Numbered from the stretch's first letter, positions 28,413 to 37,013 are shown. The stretch: DNA of 53,718 bases from Sphingomonadales bacterium BRH_c42 (GCA_001516125.1 LOEX01000118.1:1-53718); one strand, 5' to 3'. Numbers and translations are program-made. The notes: a model not told the origin generated them from the sequence alone.

Positions 28413-28544
28413 GCAGTGTCCACCGTAAGGTGGGCGATGATGGTGGACTGCGGCGAGGCTGAAGAGCCCATGGTTCGGAGTCGAAGCCGCGCAGCGGCGC
28501 AGACGTATGGAGCGAAGCGGAATACAATCCCACCCTGTCCGCCA
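28394..28544 (+). repeat. tRNA-Ser 3'-end direct repeat with structured spacer
   Basis: The last 19 nt of the tRNA, AATCCCACCCTGTCCGCCA (28394-28412), recur exactly at 28526-28544, a 132-bp period. The 113-nt spacer holds a stem GTCCACC/GGTGGAC (28418-28424 with 28442-28448) and a hairpin GCCGC-GCA-GCGGC (28486-28498). GGTGGG (28429-28434) could also pair with CCCACC in the second copy (28529-28534). The second copy lacks a tRNA body. It lies just before the convergent antiporter gene, which ends at 28573. Confidence 0.85.
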
Positions 28545-28572
28545 TTCCCCGATGCAATGCTCGCCGCGCACG

Positions 28573-30435
28573 CTATTTCCCGCCACGTCCAAGGATCTCG
28601 TCGATCTGTTCGCGCAGTTTGGGGTCCCATTCGGCACGCAGCTCGCGGACCTTGGCTATGAGCGGCTCGTTCTCATGCGCAGGCACGTCGATCTGGTAGA
28701 GGTCGGCCAGCGCGCGCATCGAAGAGCGGTCCATCGCCTCGAACGCATCGACCATCGCGTGGGCTGACTGGGGATCATGCCCAAGCGCCTCGAGCGCGGA
28801 GCGGCCGATGCGTAGCGAGGAGTCATAAGTCTCGCGGATAACGTCGCGGCACCCCAGCGCCCACAGTTTGTAAACATGATCGCGGTCGATCGCGCGCGCG
28901 GTGATGTGCACCTGCGGATAGGTTCGGGCCACATACCCGACCAGCCTGTCGATCTGCTCCTTCCCGTCGAGCGCGATCACCAGCAGCCGTGCGTGGGCGA
29001 TTCCTGCGCTTTCGAGCAGGTCAGGCCGCGTGGCATCGCCAAAATAGGTCCGTATGCCGAATTTCTTGAGGTTTTCGAGGTGGCGCGAATCGTGATCGAT
29101 CACCGTCGCCTTGTGGCCCGCCGCATCGAGTATGCGATCGACGATCCCGCCTACGCGTCCTCGCCCGGCGATGATAATCGGATTCTTTTCCTCGATAGCA
29201 TCGGGCGACGCTTCTTCGCCGCTGCAATAGGCCGCCGCGATCAGCCGATCATAAACGATGAACAGCAGCGGCGTGACAAGCATCGAAAGCGCCACGACCA
29301 GCAGCAGCAGATCGGCCAGCGGCTCGTCAAAAACGAAGCTGGAGGTGGCAAACGCGATGAGGACGAAGGCGAATTCGCCCGCCTGCGCCAGGCTAAGAAC
29401 GAACAGCCACCCCGCCTGCCGCCTGACCCCTGCCAGCCGCGCAATCAGCGCCAGCACGGCGATTTTGGCAACGATCACCAGCGCGGTCCACAGCAGGACC
29501 TCGCCGATCTGCTCAAAGGCAAGCGCGAAATTCACCCCCGCCCCCACGGTGATGAAGAACAGGCCGAGCAGCAGACCCTTAAACGGTTCGATATCGGATT
29601 CGAGTTCGTGGCGATACTCGCTGTTGGCCAGCACCACGCCCGCAAGGAAGGTGCCCAGCGCCGGGGAAAGCCCGACGAGCGACATCAAGAGCGCGATACC
29701 GATCACGAACATCAACGCGGTGCCGGTGAACAGTTCGCGCAGTTGTGCGGCGGCGATGAAGCGGAAGATCGGGCGGGTGAGCGTGTTGCCGATGAAGGCG
29801 ACGAGGGCCACCGCCGCCACGGTGACGATTCCGGCGAGCCACGCGGGCATGTCGCCGGTGAGCGTCCAGGCAGCGCCATGCGCGCCTTCGCCGATTGCGC
29901 GACCCGCTTGCTCCGCCAGCTGAGGCACCGCCAGCAATGGCAGGATCGCCAGGATCGGGATTACCGCCACATCCTGCACCAACAGCACGGCAAAGCTTGC
30001 CTCGCCGCCTTCGCTCCTCAAAAGCCCCTTCTCGCGCAGGGTCTGGATGATGATCGCGGTCGAGGACAGCGCCAGCACCATGCCGATGCCGATCGCGGTG
30101 CGCCAATCATTCCCGTAGGCGAGTGCAATCGCGCCGATCACCAACGTGGTCAGCACCACCTGGCCGCCGCCCATGCCGATCAGCCGTCTGCGCATATCCC
30201 ACAAGCGTTTCGGTTCGAGTTCGAGGCCGACCAGAAACAGCATCATCACCACGCCGAATTCGGCGAAGACCTGAAGCTGCCCGACATCGACCTTGAGCGT
30301 ACCCAGCAGCGGGCTGATCGCCATTCCGGCGAGAAGATAGCCGAGCACCGACCCCAGCCCGAAGCGCGTCGCCAGCGGCACCGCCACCAGCCCGGCGACC
30401 AGGATCAGGAAGGCGAGGAGCAGAAAATCGGTCAT
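28573..30435 (-). CDS. CPA2-family cation:proton antiporter with RCK/TrkA-N domain (Kef/YbaL-like)
   Basis: 620 residues. About twelve transmembrane helices (1-390), with the CPA2 signatures FLVGLELEPKRLWDMRR, ALSSTAIIIQTLREKG and FLAGVVLANSEYRHELESDIEPFKGLLLGLFFITVG. They are followed by a TrkA-N nucleotide-binding domain (IIIAGRGRVGGIVDRIL, about 415-540) and a charged C-terminal tail. The family exports K+ (or Na+) in exchange for H+; glutathione gating as in KefB/KefC cannot be judged from sequence alone. It is followed by tRNA-Ser in convergent orientation. Confidence 0.92.
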   Translation of the reverse strand: MTDFLLLAFLILVAGLVAVPLATRFGLGSVLGYLLAGMAISPLLGTLKVDVGQLQVFAEFGVVMMLFLVGLELEPKRLWDMRRRLIGMGGGQVVLTTLVIGAIALAYGNDWRTAIGIGMVLALSSTAIIIQTLREKGLLRSEGGEASFAVLLVQDVAVIPILAILPLLAVPQLAEQAGRAIGEGAHGAAWTLTGDMPAWLAGIVTVAAVALVAFIGNTLTRPIFRFIAAAQLRELFTGTALMFVIGIALLMSLVGLSPALGTFLAGVVLANSEYRHELESDIEPFKGLLLGLFFITVGAGVNFALAFEQIGEVLLWTALVIVAKIAVLALIARLAGVRRQAGWLFVLSLAQAGEFAFVLIAFATSSFVFDEPLADLLLLVVALSMLVTPLLFIVYDRLIAAAYCSGEEASPDAIEEKNPIIIAGRGRVGGIVDRILDAAGHKATVIDHDSRHLENLKKFGIRTYFGDATRPDLLESAGIAHARLLVIALDGKEQIDRLVGYVARTYPQVHITARAIDRDHVYKLWALGCRDVIRETYDSSLRIGRSALEALGHDPQSAHAMVDAFEAMDRSSMRALADLYQIDVPAHENEPLIAKVRELRAEWDPKLREQIDEILGRGGK

Positions 30436-30456
30436 TGCGCCTCCCCCCCTATGCGC

Positions 30457-31866
30457 TCAGATGTGCAGCGCCCGCCCGTAAGCGCCCAGCACGCTTTCGT
30501 GCATCATTTCGGACAGCGTGGGATGCGGGAACACCGTCTGCATCAGTTCCGCTTCGGTGGTTTCGAGCTGCTTGCCCACGGTATAGCCCTGGATCAGTTC
30601 GGTCACTTCGGCGCCGATCATGTGCGCGCCGAGCAGTTCGCCGGTCTTCGCATCGAACACGGTCTTCACGAAACCTTCCGCCTCGCCCAGCGCAATCGCC
30701 TTGCCATTGCCGATGAAGGGGAAGTTGCCGACCTTGACCGCGTAACCAGCCTCCTTCGCCTTGGCCTCGGTCATGCCGACGCTGGCGATCTGCGGGTGGC
30801 AATAGGTGCAGCCGGGGATGTTATTGCGGTCGAGCGGGTGCGGATGCACATCCTTGTTGCCCAGCTCCTGAGCGATCGCTTCGGCGGCGGTAACGCCCTC
30901 ATGGCTTGCCTTGTGCGCCAGCCACGGCCCCGGCGTGCAATCGCCAATCGCCCACAGGCCCTTCGATTTCGTGCGGCCATAAGGATCGATCTGGATGAAG
31001 CCGCGGTCCATTTCCGCCAGCTTTTCGAGGCCGATATTTTCGGTATTGGGCACGATCCCGATGGCGACAATTGCATGGGTGAACTCCTGCTCGCTGACCT
31101 TGCCCGCCTTGTCCTTGATTTTCGCCTTCACGCCGCTGACGCTGGCCTTGAGGTCTTCCACCCCCGCGCCGGTCATCACCGTCATGCCCTGCTTGGTGAG
31201 CGATTTTTCAAGGAAGGCGGAAACGTCGGCATCCTCGACCGGCACCACCCGGTCGAGCATTTCGACCACGGTAACCTCGGCGCCCAGATCGTTGTAGAAA
31301 CTGGCGAATTCGATCCCGATTGCGCCCGATCCGATCACCAGCAGCTTTTTGGGCATTTCCGGCGGGGTCATTGCGGTGCGGTAGGTCCACACGCGTTTCC
31401 CGTCTGCGGGCGCGAAAGGCAGATCGCGGGCGCGGGCTCCAGTGGCAACGATAACATGCTTCGCGGTAAGCTGTTCCACACCCTTGTCCGATTTCACGGT
31501 CAGCGAAGTGGGGCCGGTCAGCGTCCCCTCGCCCATGTGGACGGTGATCTTGTTCTTCTTCATCAGGTGCGTGACGCCCTGATTGAGCTGCTTGGCGACA
31601 CCGCGGCTGCGCTTCACAATTGCCTCAAGATCGGCCTCTATCCCACTGGCAACAAGGCCATAATCCTTGGCATGCTGCATGTAGTGGAATATCTCTGCCG
31701 AACGCAGCAGCGCCTTGGTGGGGATACAGCCCCAGTTGAGGCATATCCCGCCGAGGTTTTCACGCTCGACGATTGCCGTCTTGAGGCCAAGCTGCGCACA
31801 GCGAATGGCGGCAACGTATCCGCCGGGTCCGGAGCCGAGAACGATGACGTCATAACTTGCTGACAT
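30457..31866 (-). CDS. lpdA: Dihydrolipoyl dehydrogenase (E3)
   Basis: 469-residue flavoprotein that reoxidises dihydrolipoyl groups of 2-oxoacid dehydrogenase complexes. FAD motif VLGSGPGGYVAA (9-20), redox disulfide Cys42/Cys47 in GGICLNWGCIPTKALL, NAD motif VIGSGAIGIEFASF, and catalytic His-Glu in FPHPTLSEMMHES near the C-terminus. It lies downstream of the E2 gene at 32.8-34.0 kb on the same strand, with a thioesterase and the DUF559 cassette between. It is probably the E3 of the pyruvate complex. Confidence 0.96.
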   Translation of the reverse strand: MSASYDVIVLGSGPGGYVAAIRCAQLGLKTAIVERENLGGICLNWGCIPTKALLRSAEIFHYMQHAKDYGLVASGIEADLEAIVKRSRGVAKQLNQGVTHLMKKNKITVHMGEGTLTGPTSLTVKSDKGVEQLTAKHVIVATGARARDLPFAPADGKRVWTYRTAMTPPEMPKKLLVIGSGAIGIEFASFYNDLGAEVTVVEMLDRVVPVEDADVSAFLEKSLTKQGMTVMTGAGVEDLKASVSGVKAKIKDKAGKVSEQEFTHAIVAIGIVPNTENIGLEKLAEMDRGFIQIDPYGRTKSKGLWAIGDCTPGPWLAHKASHEGVTAAEAIAQELGNKDVHPHPLDRNNIPGCTYCHPQIASVGMTEAKAKEAGYAVKVGNFPFIGNGKAIALGEAEGFVKTVFDAKTGELLGAHMIGAEVTELIQGYTVGKQLETTEAELMQTVFPHPTLSEMMHESVLGAYGRALHI

Positions 31867-31904
31867 TACTCAATTACCTCTTTCGAAGTCTTACAGGATA
31901 GTGT

Positions 31905-32294
31905 TCAAAGCCCCTCTCCCCTTGTGGGAGAGGGGTTGGGGAGAGGGGTTTCGAGCGTAGCGAGAACCGCCGCGGCCACTCCGTCCGTGTTGCCGAGAAT
32001 ATCGTTGTTCCAGAAGCGAAGAACGCGAAAACCCTGTGATTTCAGCCAAGCATCACGCCTTTCGTCACGCTCGCATTCCGCGTGCTGCGAGCCATCGGCT
32101 TCGACGATCAGGCGCGTCTGGAAACACACGAAATCGACAATATAGTCACCAATCTGCTCCTGCCGCTTGAACTTCGCGCCGTTCATTCGTCCGCCGCGCA
32201 GTATCGACCAAAGTCTCCGTTCCGCTTCGGTCGGTTCGCGCCGCATCTGCTTCGCCAGCACGATCAGGTCGCGCTTGCCCCCTCTCCTTCCCAC
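31905..32294 (-). CDS. DUF559 domain protein (Vsr/PD-(D/E)XK-like nuclease fold)
   Basis: About 129 residues. The DUF559 core is complete: MRREPTEAERRLWSILRGGRM, KFKRQEQIGDYIVDFVC, RLIVEADGSQHAE and RDAWLKSQGFRVLRFWNNDIL, with D (IVDF) and E-x-D (VEAD) in nuclease-like positions. The function is unproven. The start is uncertain: GTG 32294 is annotated and ATG 32246 is an alternative. The last residues, PLPNPSPTRGEGL, are encoded by a repeat copy. The gene sits between two identical 38-bp repeats and interrupts the E2-lpdA group, which suggests insertion as a cassette. Confidence 0.82.
   Translation of the reverse strand: MGRRGGKRDLIVLAKQMRREPTEAERRLWSILRGGRMNGAKFKRQEQIGDYIVDFVCFQTRLIVEADGSQHAECERDERRDAWLKSQGFRVLRFWNNDILGNTDGVAAAVLATLETPLPNPSPTRGEGL
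31911..31948. repeat. 38-bp palindromic interspersed repeat, copy 1
   Basis: Begins CCCCTCTCCCCTTGTGGGAG and ends GGGGAGAGGGG, so the outer arms are inverted. It is identical in sequence and direction to 32346-32383. It overlaps the 3' end of the DUF559 frame and encodes PNPSPTRGEG. Confidence 0.92.
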
Positions 32295-32345
32295 CGCTTC
32301 GCGGCGGGCCCCTTCCTCTCCCGCGAGGGGAGAGGAGTTCCCAGG

Positions 32346-32383
32346 CCCCTCTCCCCTTGTGGGAGAGGGGTTGGGGAGAGGGG
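32346..32383. repeat. 38-bp palindromic interspersed repeat, copy 2
   Basis: Perfect direct copy of 31911-31948, upstream of the DUF559 gene and beside the 3' end of the thioesterase gene. A related palindrome, CCTCTCCCGCGAGGGGAGAG, lies adjacent at about 32315-32335. Confidence 0.92.
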
Positions 32384-32394
32384 GCTGCGACCTT

Positions 32395-32775
32395 TCAACC
32401 ACGTGCAACCCCAGACACAGCACGCGGCCGGTCATTTTCATCGAGCAGCACGAACTTGAAGGTACCCTGCGCCACTTTGGTCTCGTCCTCGCTATTGCGG
32501 GTGCGGGCGATGGCCTCGGCGGCAATGGTGAGCGAGGTGTTCCCGGTTGCGGCAATGTCGCAATAGACCGAAAGCTCATCCCCTACCGCCATCGCGCCGG
32601 GGAAAGTGAAATCACCGGCCGAGACGACCACGGCCTTGCCCTTCCCCATGCGGCTCGCCAGCGATCCTGCGCCGAGTGCCATCTGACTCATCAACCAGCC
32701 GCCGAAAATCCCGCCATAGGGGTTTAGGTCTGTCGGCATGGCCGTGACGCGGATTGTGAGTTCGCCTTTCGGCAT
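32395..32775 (-). CDS. Hotdog-fold acyl-CoA thioesterase (YciA-like)
   Basis: 126 residues with the hotdog signature GGIFGGWLMSQMALGAGSLASR, then VVVSAGDFTFPGAMAVGDELSVYCDI and TGNTSLTIAAEAIAR. It resembles YciA-type hydrolases of acyl-CoA thioesters; substrate range is unknown. ATG 32775 lies 4 bp after the E2 stop, so it should be co-transcribed with the E2 gene. The C-terminus runs close to repeat copy 2. Confidence 0.87.
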   Translation of the reverse strand: MPKGELTIRVTAMPTDLNPYGGIFGGWLMSQMALGAGSLASRMGKGKAVVVSAGDFTFPGAMAVGDELSVYCDIAATGNTSLTIAAEAIARTRNSEDETKVAQGTFKFVLLDENDRPRAVSGVARG

Positions 32776-32779
32776 AAAA

Positions 32780-34048
32780 CTAAACCACCAGCCCCATCGG
32801 GTTTTCGCATAGCTGCTGGAACGCCTGCATCAGCTGCGCGCCGTCTGCCCCGTCAATGGCGCGGTGATCGAAGCTGCCGGTCACGCTCATCACCGTGGCA
32901 ATTGCCAGCGCGCCGTCGACCACAAACGGGCGCTGCTCGCCCGCGCCGACCGCCAGGATCATGCCCTGCGGCGGGTTGATCACCGCGTCGAACTGCTTGG
33001 TGCCGAACATGCCGAGGTTGGAAAGCGAAGCGGTGCCGCCCTGGTATTCGTGCGGTTGCAGCTTGCCGTCGCGCGCCTTGCCCGCCAGTTCCTTCATCTC
33101 GGTGCTGATCTGCGCCAGCCCCTTGCGCCCGGCATCGGTGATGATCGGCGTGATCAGGCCCGAAGGCGCGGCGACCGCGACCGAGATATCCTGCCGCGTG
33201 TACTGGTGCAGCACATCGCCCTGGAAACTGACATTGCATTTGGGCACACGCGCCAGCGCGCGGGCCAGCGCCTTGATCAGCAGATCGTTGACCGAAAGCT
33301 TCACGCCATCGGGTTCTAGCGAGGCATTGAGCTGGCTGCGCAGCTTGAGCAGCGCATCGAGCCGAACATCTACGGTCAGGTAGATATGCGGCACGGTCTG
33401 CTTGGCCTCGGTCAGGCGGCGGGCAATGACCTTGCGGACATTGTTGAGCTTCTGCTCCTCGTAAGGCGCACCGCCGTCTGCGGGCGCAATCGAGGGCGCT
33501 GCTGCCGGTGCTTCGACCGGCTCTGCACGAGCGGTAGTTGTTGCAGGTGCGCCCGCAACGTCGGCCTTGACGATCCGGCCACCCGGCCCGGTGCCCTTGA
33601 TCGCGGCGAGATCGATGCTCTTCTGCTCGGCGATACGCTTGGCCAGCGGCGAAGCGATTACGCGGTCGCCGCCCGCCGCCTTGGGCTGCGGCGTGGCTGC
33701 GGGCTTTGCGGAAGGCGCAGATGCTTCGGCAGGCTCAGCCTGAGCGGGCTTGGATGAAGATGCCGTAGCAGGCGCAGGCGCTGCCTTTGAAGGCGCTGCA
33801 TCCTCGTCCTCGCCTGCCAGAGTCGCGATCACCGTGCCGACTTTCACCCCCTCGGTTCCCTCGGCAATGTCGATCGAGACGATCGTACCTTCGTCCACCG
33901 CCTCGAACTCCATCGTCGCCTTGTCGGTCTCGATCTCGGCCATCACGTCCCCGGAAGAAACGCTGTCCCCCACCTTGACCAGCCAGCGCGCCAGCGTGCC
34001 TTCCTCCATCGTGGGCGAGAGAGCCGGCATCTTGATTGCGATTGCCAT
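32780..34048 (-). CDS. pdhC: Dihydrolipoamide acetyltransferase, pyruvate dehydrogenase E2
   Basis: 422 residues. Lipoyl domain (1-80, lipoylated Lys43 in [11 protein letters not shown]), Ala/Pro-rich linker, E3-binding domain (about 128-164, [30 protein letters not shown]), second linker, and a catalytic domain ending with HRAIDGADG (His about 395). One lipoyl domain and the opening [13 protein letters not shown] indicate the PDH type. The linkers contain peptides AQAEPAEA (101-108) and ARAEPVEA (172-179) matching an interspersed DNA repeat. ATG 34048 is the family start; the upstream open frame is not conserved-looking. Confidence 0.95.
   Translation of the reverse strand: MAIAIKMPALSPTMEEGTLARWLVKVGDSVSSGDVMAEIETDKATMEFEAVDEGTIVSIDIAEGTEGVKVGTVIATLAGEDEDAAPSKAAPAPATASSSKPAQAEPAEASAPSAKPAATPQPKAAGGDRVIASPLAKRIAEQKSIDLAAIKGTGPGGRIVKADVAGAPATTTARAEPVEAPAAAPSIAPADGGAPYEEQKLNNVRKVIARRLTEAKQTVPHIYLTVDVRLDALLKLRSQLNASLEPDGVKLSVNDLLIKALARALARVPKCNVSFQGDVLHQYTRQDISVAVAAPSGLITPIITDAGRKGLAQISTEMKELAGKARDGKLQPHEYQGGTASLSNLGMFGTKQFDAVINPPQGMILAVGAGEQRPFVVDGALAIATVMSVTGSFDHRAIDGADGAQLMQAFQQLCENPMGLVV
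33511..33534. repeat. Diverged copy of the CTTCGAC-type repeat inside the E2 gene
   Basis: 24 bp beginning CTTCGACCGGCTCTG and ending GAGCGG, matching about 20 of 24 positions of the element at 36907-36930 (in complement). In the E2 frame it encodes ARAEPVEA in the linker between the E3-binding and catalytic domains. Confidence 0.65.
33724..33747. repeat. Near-perfect copy of the CTTCGAC-type repeat inside the E2 gene
   Basis: 24 bp beginning CTTCGGCAGGCTCAG and ending CCTGAGCGG. It differs at one base from the complement of 36907-36930. It encodes AQAEPAEA in the linker between the lipoyl and E3-binding domains. Confidence 0.85.
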
Positions 34049-34166
34049 TGCGGTATCGATTCCTCTTGCATTACCTTGGGGAAATTCTCTGGCGAATTCG
34101 CGGGCTGAGGGCAAGGTTCTTGCGAAGAATACGATTTCAGCGGATATGCGTGTCGCTGGAGGCTCC

Positions 34167-34613
34167 ATGCGCGCATTCGTGGTGGTAATGGACGAGACGG
34201 AAGAGGCAGGCGCGGCCCTGCGCTACGCCTCGCGTCGCGCGGCGCTGGTCAATGGCGAGGTTCACCTTCTGGCGCTGGTGCCGCAGCAGAACATCAGTGC
34301 ATTCGGCGCAGTGCAGGCAACGCTCGAGCAGGAGGCGCATGAACGGGCCGAAATGCTGGCGCATGGCGCGGCCGGCAACATCTTCAGCGAAAGCGGGATC
34401 ATGCCCACCATTTCGGTGCGCATCGGCAATGGCCAGAAAGTCGTAACCGAATTTCTGGGGGAACACGGCGAGACCGCAGCCCTGGTGTTGGGCGCGGCAG
34501 CAGGCGGGCACCCCGGCCCTCTGGTCGCGCACTTCTCCGCGCATGCCGGATCGCTACCCTGCCCGCTCTACATCATCCCGGCCAATTATGACGAGAACCA
34601 CAGGTTGGGCTGA
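34167..34613 (+). CDS. Universal stress protein (UspA) family
   Basis: 148 residues, single Usp-like alpha/beta fold: [39 protein letters not shown] at the N-terminus and a late [33 protein letters not shown], which resembles the ATP-binding G-2x-G-9x-G(S) region with variation. Stress-linked small regulator; binding of ATP is uncertain. ATG 34167 has GGAGG upstream; ATG 34146 is 7 codons earlier. Divergent from the E2 gene, and its stop directly abuts the convergent rnr stop. Confidence 0.82.
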   Translation: MRAFVVVMDETEEAGAALRYASRRAALVNGEVHLLALVPQQNISAFGAVQATLEQEAHERAEMLAHGAAGNIFSESGIMPTISVRIGNGQKVVTEFLGEHGETAALVLGAAAGGHPGPLVAHFSAHAGSLPCPLYIIPANYDENHRLG

Positions 34614-36899
34614 TTATCGGCGCTTGCCCTGATGGCGGATATTGGCCGGGCGACCGCGTTGGCCTTGCGCGGCTTTGGGTCTACGGCGCTCAACCGGTCG
34701 GCCGCCGCGCGGCTCGATTGATCCGCCGCCGCCATCGGGCAGTTCGAACTTCAGCGCACCGGTGAGCGGGTTGGCCTCTGCCAGCCGCAGCTTCAGTCGC
34801 TCGCCCGGCGCATAGCGGGTGCCGCTATCTTCACCGATCAGCGCCTGCGCTGCTTCTTCGTACCGAAACCGCTCGCGCCCCAGCGTCGAAACCGGAACCA
34901 GTCCGTCGCCGCCCAGCCCCATGATCGTGGCGAAAAAGCCGAAGCTCTGCACCCCGGTGATGCGCGTGTCGAAAATCTCGCCGACCCGGTGCGAGAGCCA
35001 TGCCGCGACATAGCGATCGATCGTCTCGCGCTCGGCCTCCATGGCGCGGCGCTCGGCCTGGCTGATGGCGTCGCTGACCTGTTGCAGGCTGGCCCTGTCC
35101 CGATCCGACAGGCCCGTGGTTGGTGCGATGGCCCCCTTAGGCTTGGGCTGTTCCAGCTTGTAGGCATCGACCAGCGCGCGGTGAACCAGCAGATCGGCAT
35201 AGCGCCGGATGGGCGAGGTGAAATGCGCATATGAACCCAGCGCCAACCCGAAATGGCCTGCGTTGGCGGGGCCGTAATAGGCCTGCATCTGGCTGCGCAG
35301 CACCGCCTCCATCACCTGCATCTTCTCGGCCTCGTCGCTCACGTCCTTGAGCGTGCGGTTGAACAGCCCCGGCGTGATCACCTGCCCCAGCGCCAGCGTG
35401 CGCCCGAAGGTCTTGAGGTAATCGCGCAGCGCGATCAACTTCTCGCGCGCGGGCGGCTCGTGGATGCGATAGACCACCGGTGCGGTCTTCGCCTCAAGCG
35501 CCATGGCGGCGGCGACATTTGCGGCGATCATGAAATCTTCGACCACACGGTGCGCATCGAGCCGCTCGCGGATCGCGATTTCCGCGATGCGGCCCTGCTC
35601 GTCGAGCATGACCCGGCGTTCCGGAAGCTCGAGATCGAGCGGATCGCGAGCATGACGTGCCTTTTCCAGCGCGCGCCAGCAGGCCCACAGATGTCGCAGA
35701 TGTTCGGGCGCGGAGCCATCATCGATCGCCGCTTGCGCATCCTCATAGGCGATGTTCTGCGCAATCCGCACGATCGCGCGGGTGAAGCGGAACTTCGTCA
35801 CCTTGCCCTGCGGCGAAATATGCATGTGGCAGGCCATTGCCGCGCGGTCCTCACCCGCCTTGAGCGAGCACACGTCAGCGCTCAGCACCTCGGGCAGCAT
35901 CGGCACCACCCGGTCGGGGAAATAGACCGAATTGCCGCGCTTGCGCGCCTCGCGGTCGAGCTGGCCACCCCCCGAACCGTCTGGAGGCCGGACGTAGAAG
36001 GAAACATCGGCAATCGCGACCACCGCGTTGAAGCCGCCCTCACCGTCAGGCTCGGCCCAGATCGCATCGTCATGGTCGCGCGCGTCCGCCGGGTCGATCG
36101 CGACGATCGGCAGGTGGCGCAAATCCTCGCGCGCTTCCGGATGCAGCGGCAGCGCCGCCGCAACCCGGGCTTCGCCCAGCGTTTCTTCGCTGAAGACATG
36201 CGGGATGCCGTGTTTGGCGATGGCGATCAGACTGAAGCTTTTGGGCGCGAGCGGATCGCCGATTACCTCGACCACCTTCACCCCGGCGCGTTCCGAGCGC
36301 CCCGCCCTTTCGGCGATCACGAGTTGCCCCTGCTCGGCCCCGCCGAGATCGGAAACGGGCGCGGAATTGCGGATGCGCTTGTCCACCGGCGCGAGCCATG
36401 GCTTGCCGCTGCCATCGATCTCGATCACGCCCATCAGACCCTCGGTTCGCGCGGGCAGCTTTTTCATCGGATGCGCGATCAGGCCGTGCGCGGTTTCCTC
36501 GGTGCGGGCCAGCACACGGTCGCCGCGCTTCAGCGCAGGCAGACGCTGGCCACCTTTGGGCTTTCGTTCCTTGAGCGTCAGGCGCGGGGGCGCCGCGGCA
36601 CTTTCCGCATCCCAGTTGTCGGGAATGCCGATTGGCTCGCCGTCCTCGATATCGACAACGCGCAGCACGGTAACCTTGGGCACCCCGCCCATGCGGTGAT
36701 AGGCGGTTCGCCTGCCATCGATCAGCCCCTCGTCAGCCATGTCCTTGAGCAGCTTCTTGAGCGCGATCTTCTCTTGCCCCTTGAGGCCGAATGCCTTGGC
36801 GATCTCGCGCTTGCCCGCAGGCACGTCGGAGGACTGGATGAAGTCGATCACTTGGCTAGCGGTCGGCATGCACCGGGGGCGATTGGGTTTGCTTTTCAT
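34614..36899 (-). CDS. rnr: Ribonuclease R
   Basis: 761-residue processive 3'-5' exoribonuclease. N-terminal winged-helix region, cold-shock domains, the RNB catalytic core with DPADARDHDDAIWAE (metal-binding aspartates), SVYFPDRVVPMLPEVLSADVCSLK and HFTSPIRRYADLLVHRAL, then a C-terminal S1 domain and a basic tail. It degrades structured RNA and helps rRNA and tmRNA quality control. The start is ATG 36899 or 36869; the frame upstream reads through an interspersed repeat and is not protein-like. Confidence 0.95.
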   Translation of the reverse strand: MKSKPNRPRCMPTASQVIDFIQSSDVPAGKREIAKAFGLKGQEKIALKKLLKDMADEGLIDGRRTAYHRMGGVPKVTVLRVVDIEDGEPIGIPDNWDAESAAAPPRLTLKERKPKGGQRLPALKRGDRVLARTEETAHGLIAHPMKKLPARTEGLMGVIEIDGSGKPWLAPVDKRIRNSAPVSDLGGAEQGQLVIAERAGRSERAGVKVVEVIGDPLAPKSFSLIAIAKHGIPHVFSEETLGEARVAAALPLHPEAREDLRHLPIVAIDPADARDHDDAIWAEPDGEGGFNAVVAIADVSFYVRPPDGSGGGQLDREARKRGNSVYFPDRVVPMLPEVLSADVCSLKAGEDRAAMACHMHISPQGKVTKFRFTRAIVRIAQNIAYEDAQAAIDDGSAPEHLRHLWACWRALEKARHARDPLDLELPERRVMLDEQGRIAEIAIRERLDAHRVVEDFMIAANVAAAMALEAKTAPVVYRIHEPPAREKLIALRDYLKTFGRTLALGQVITPGLFNRTLKDVSDEAEKMQVMEAVLRSQMQAYYGPANAGHFGLALGSYAHFTSPIRRYADLLVHRALVDAYKLEQPKPKGAIAPTTGLSDRDRASLQQVSDAISQAERRAMEAERETIDRYVAAWLSHRVGEIFDTRITGVQSFGFFATIMGLGGDGLVPVSTLGRERFRYEEAAQALIGEDSGTRYAPGERLKLRLAEANPLTGALKFELPDGGGGSIEPRGGRPVERRRPKAAQGQRGRPANIRHQGKRR

Positions 36900-36906
36900 A
36901 TGAAAT

Positions 36907-36997
36907 CCGCTCAGGCTGAGCCTGTCGAAGCCCTGCACTTGTCTTGTCTGGGGAGCTTGAAGGAAAGACGGCCCTTCGACAAGCTCAGGGCGAGCGG
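36907..36997. repeat. Inverted pair of CTTCGAC-type interspersed repeats
   Basis: Two 24-bp elements in inverted orientation: 36907-36930 (starts CCGCTCAGGCTGAGC, ends TGTCGAAG) and 36974-36997 (starts CTTCGACAAGCTCAG, ends CGAGCGG). They agree at about 20 of 24 positions and can fold into a long hairpin. They lie in the 114-bp gap between the M28 peptidase stop and the rnr start, which otherwise holds no gene. It is a REP/BIME-like arrangement, and may slow transcripts or protect 3' ends. Confidence 0.85.
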
Positions 36998-37013
36998 AAT
37001 GTGGGTATCAGGC

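Noticed and set aside
28526-28544. A second tRNA-Ser gene
   Set aside because: Only the 3' terminal 19 nt are repeated; no D-arm, anticodon arm or 5' acceptor strand precedes it.
28876-31863. 995-codon open frame antisense to the antiporter and lpdA
   Set aside because: It spans two well-supported genes and their junction; His/Gln/Arg-rich low-complexity translation is typical of a GC shadow.
31911-32383. CRISPR array
   Set aside because: Only two long copies with a gene between; no regular spacers. The palindromic REP-type explanation fits better.
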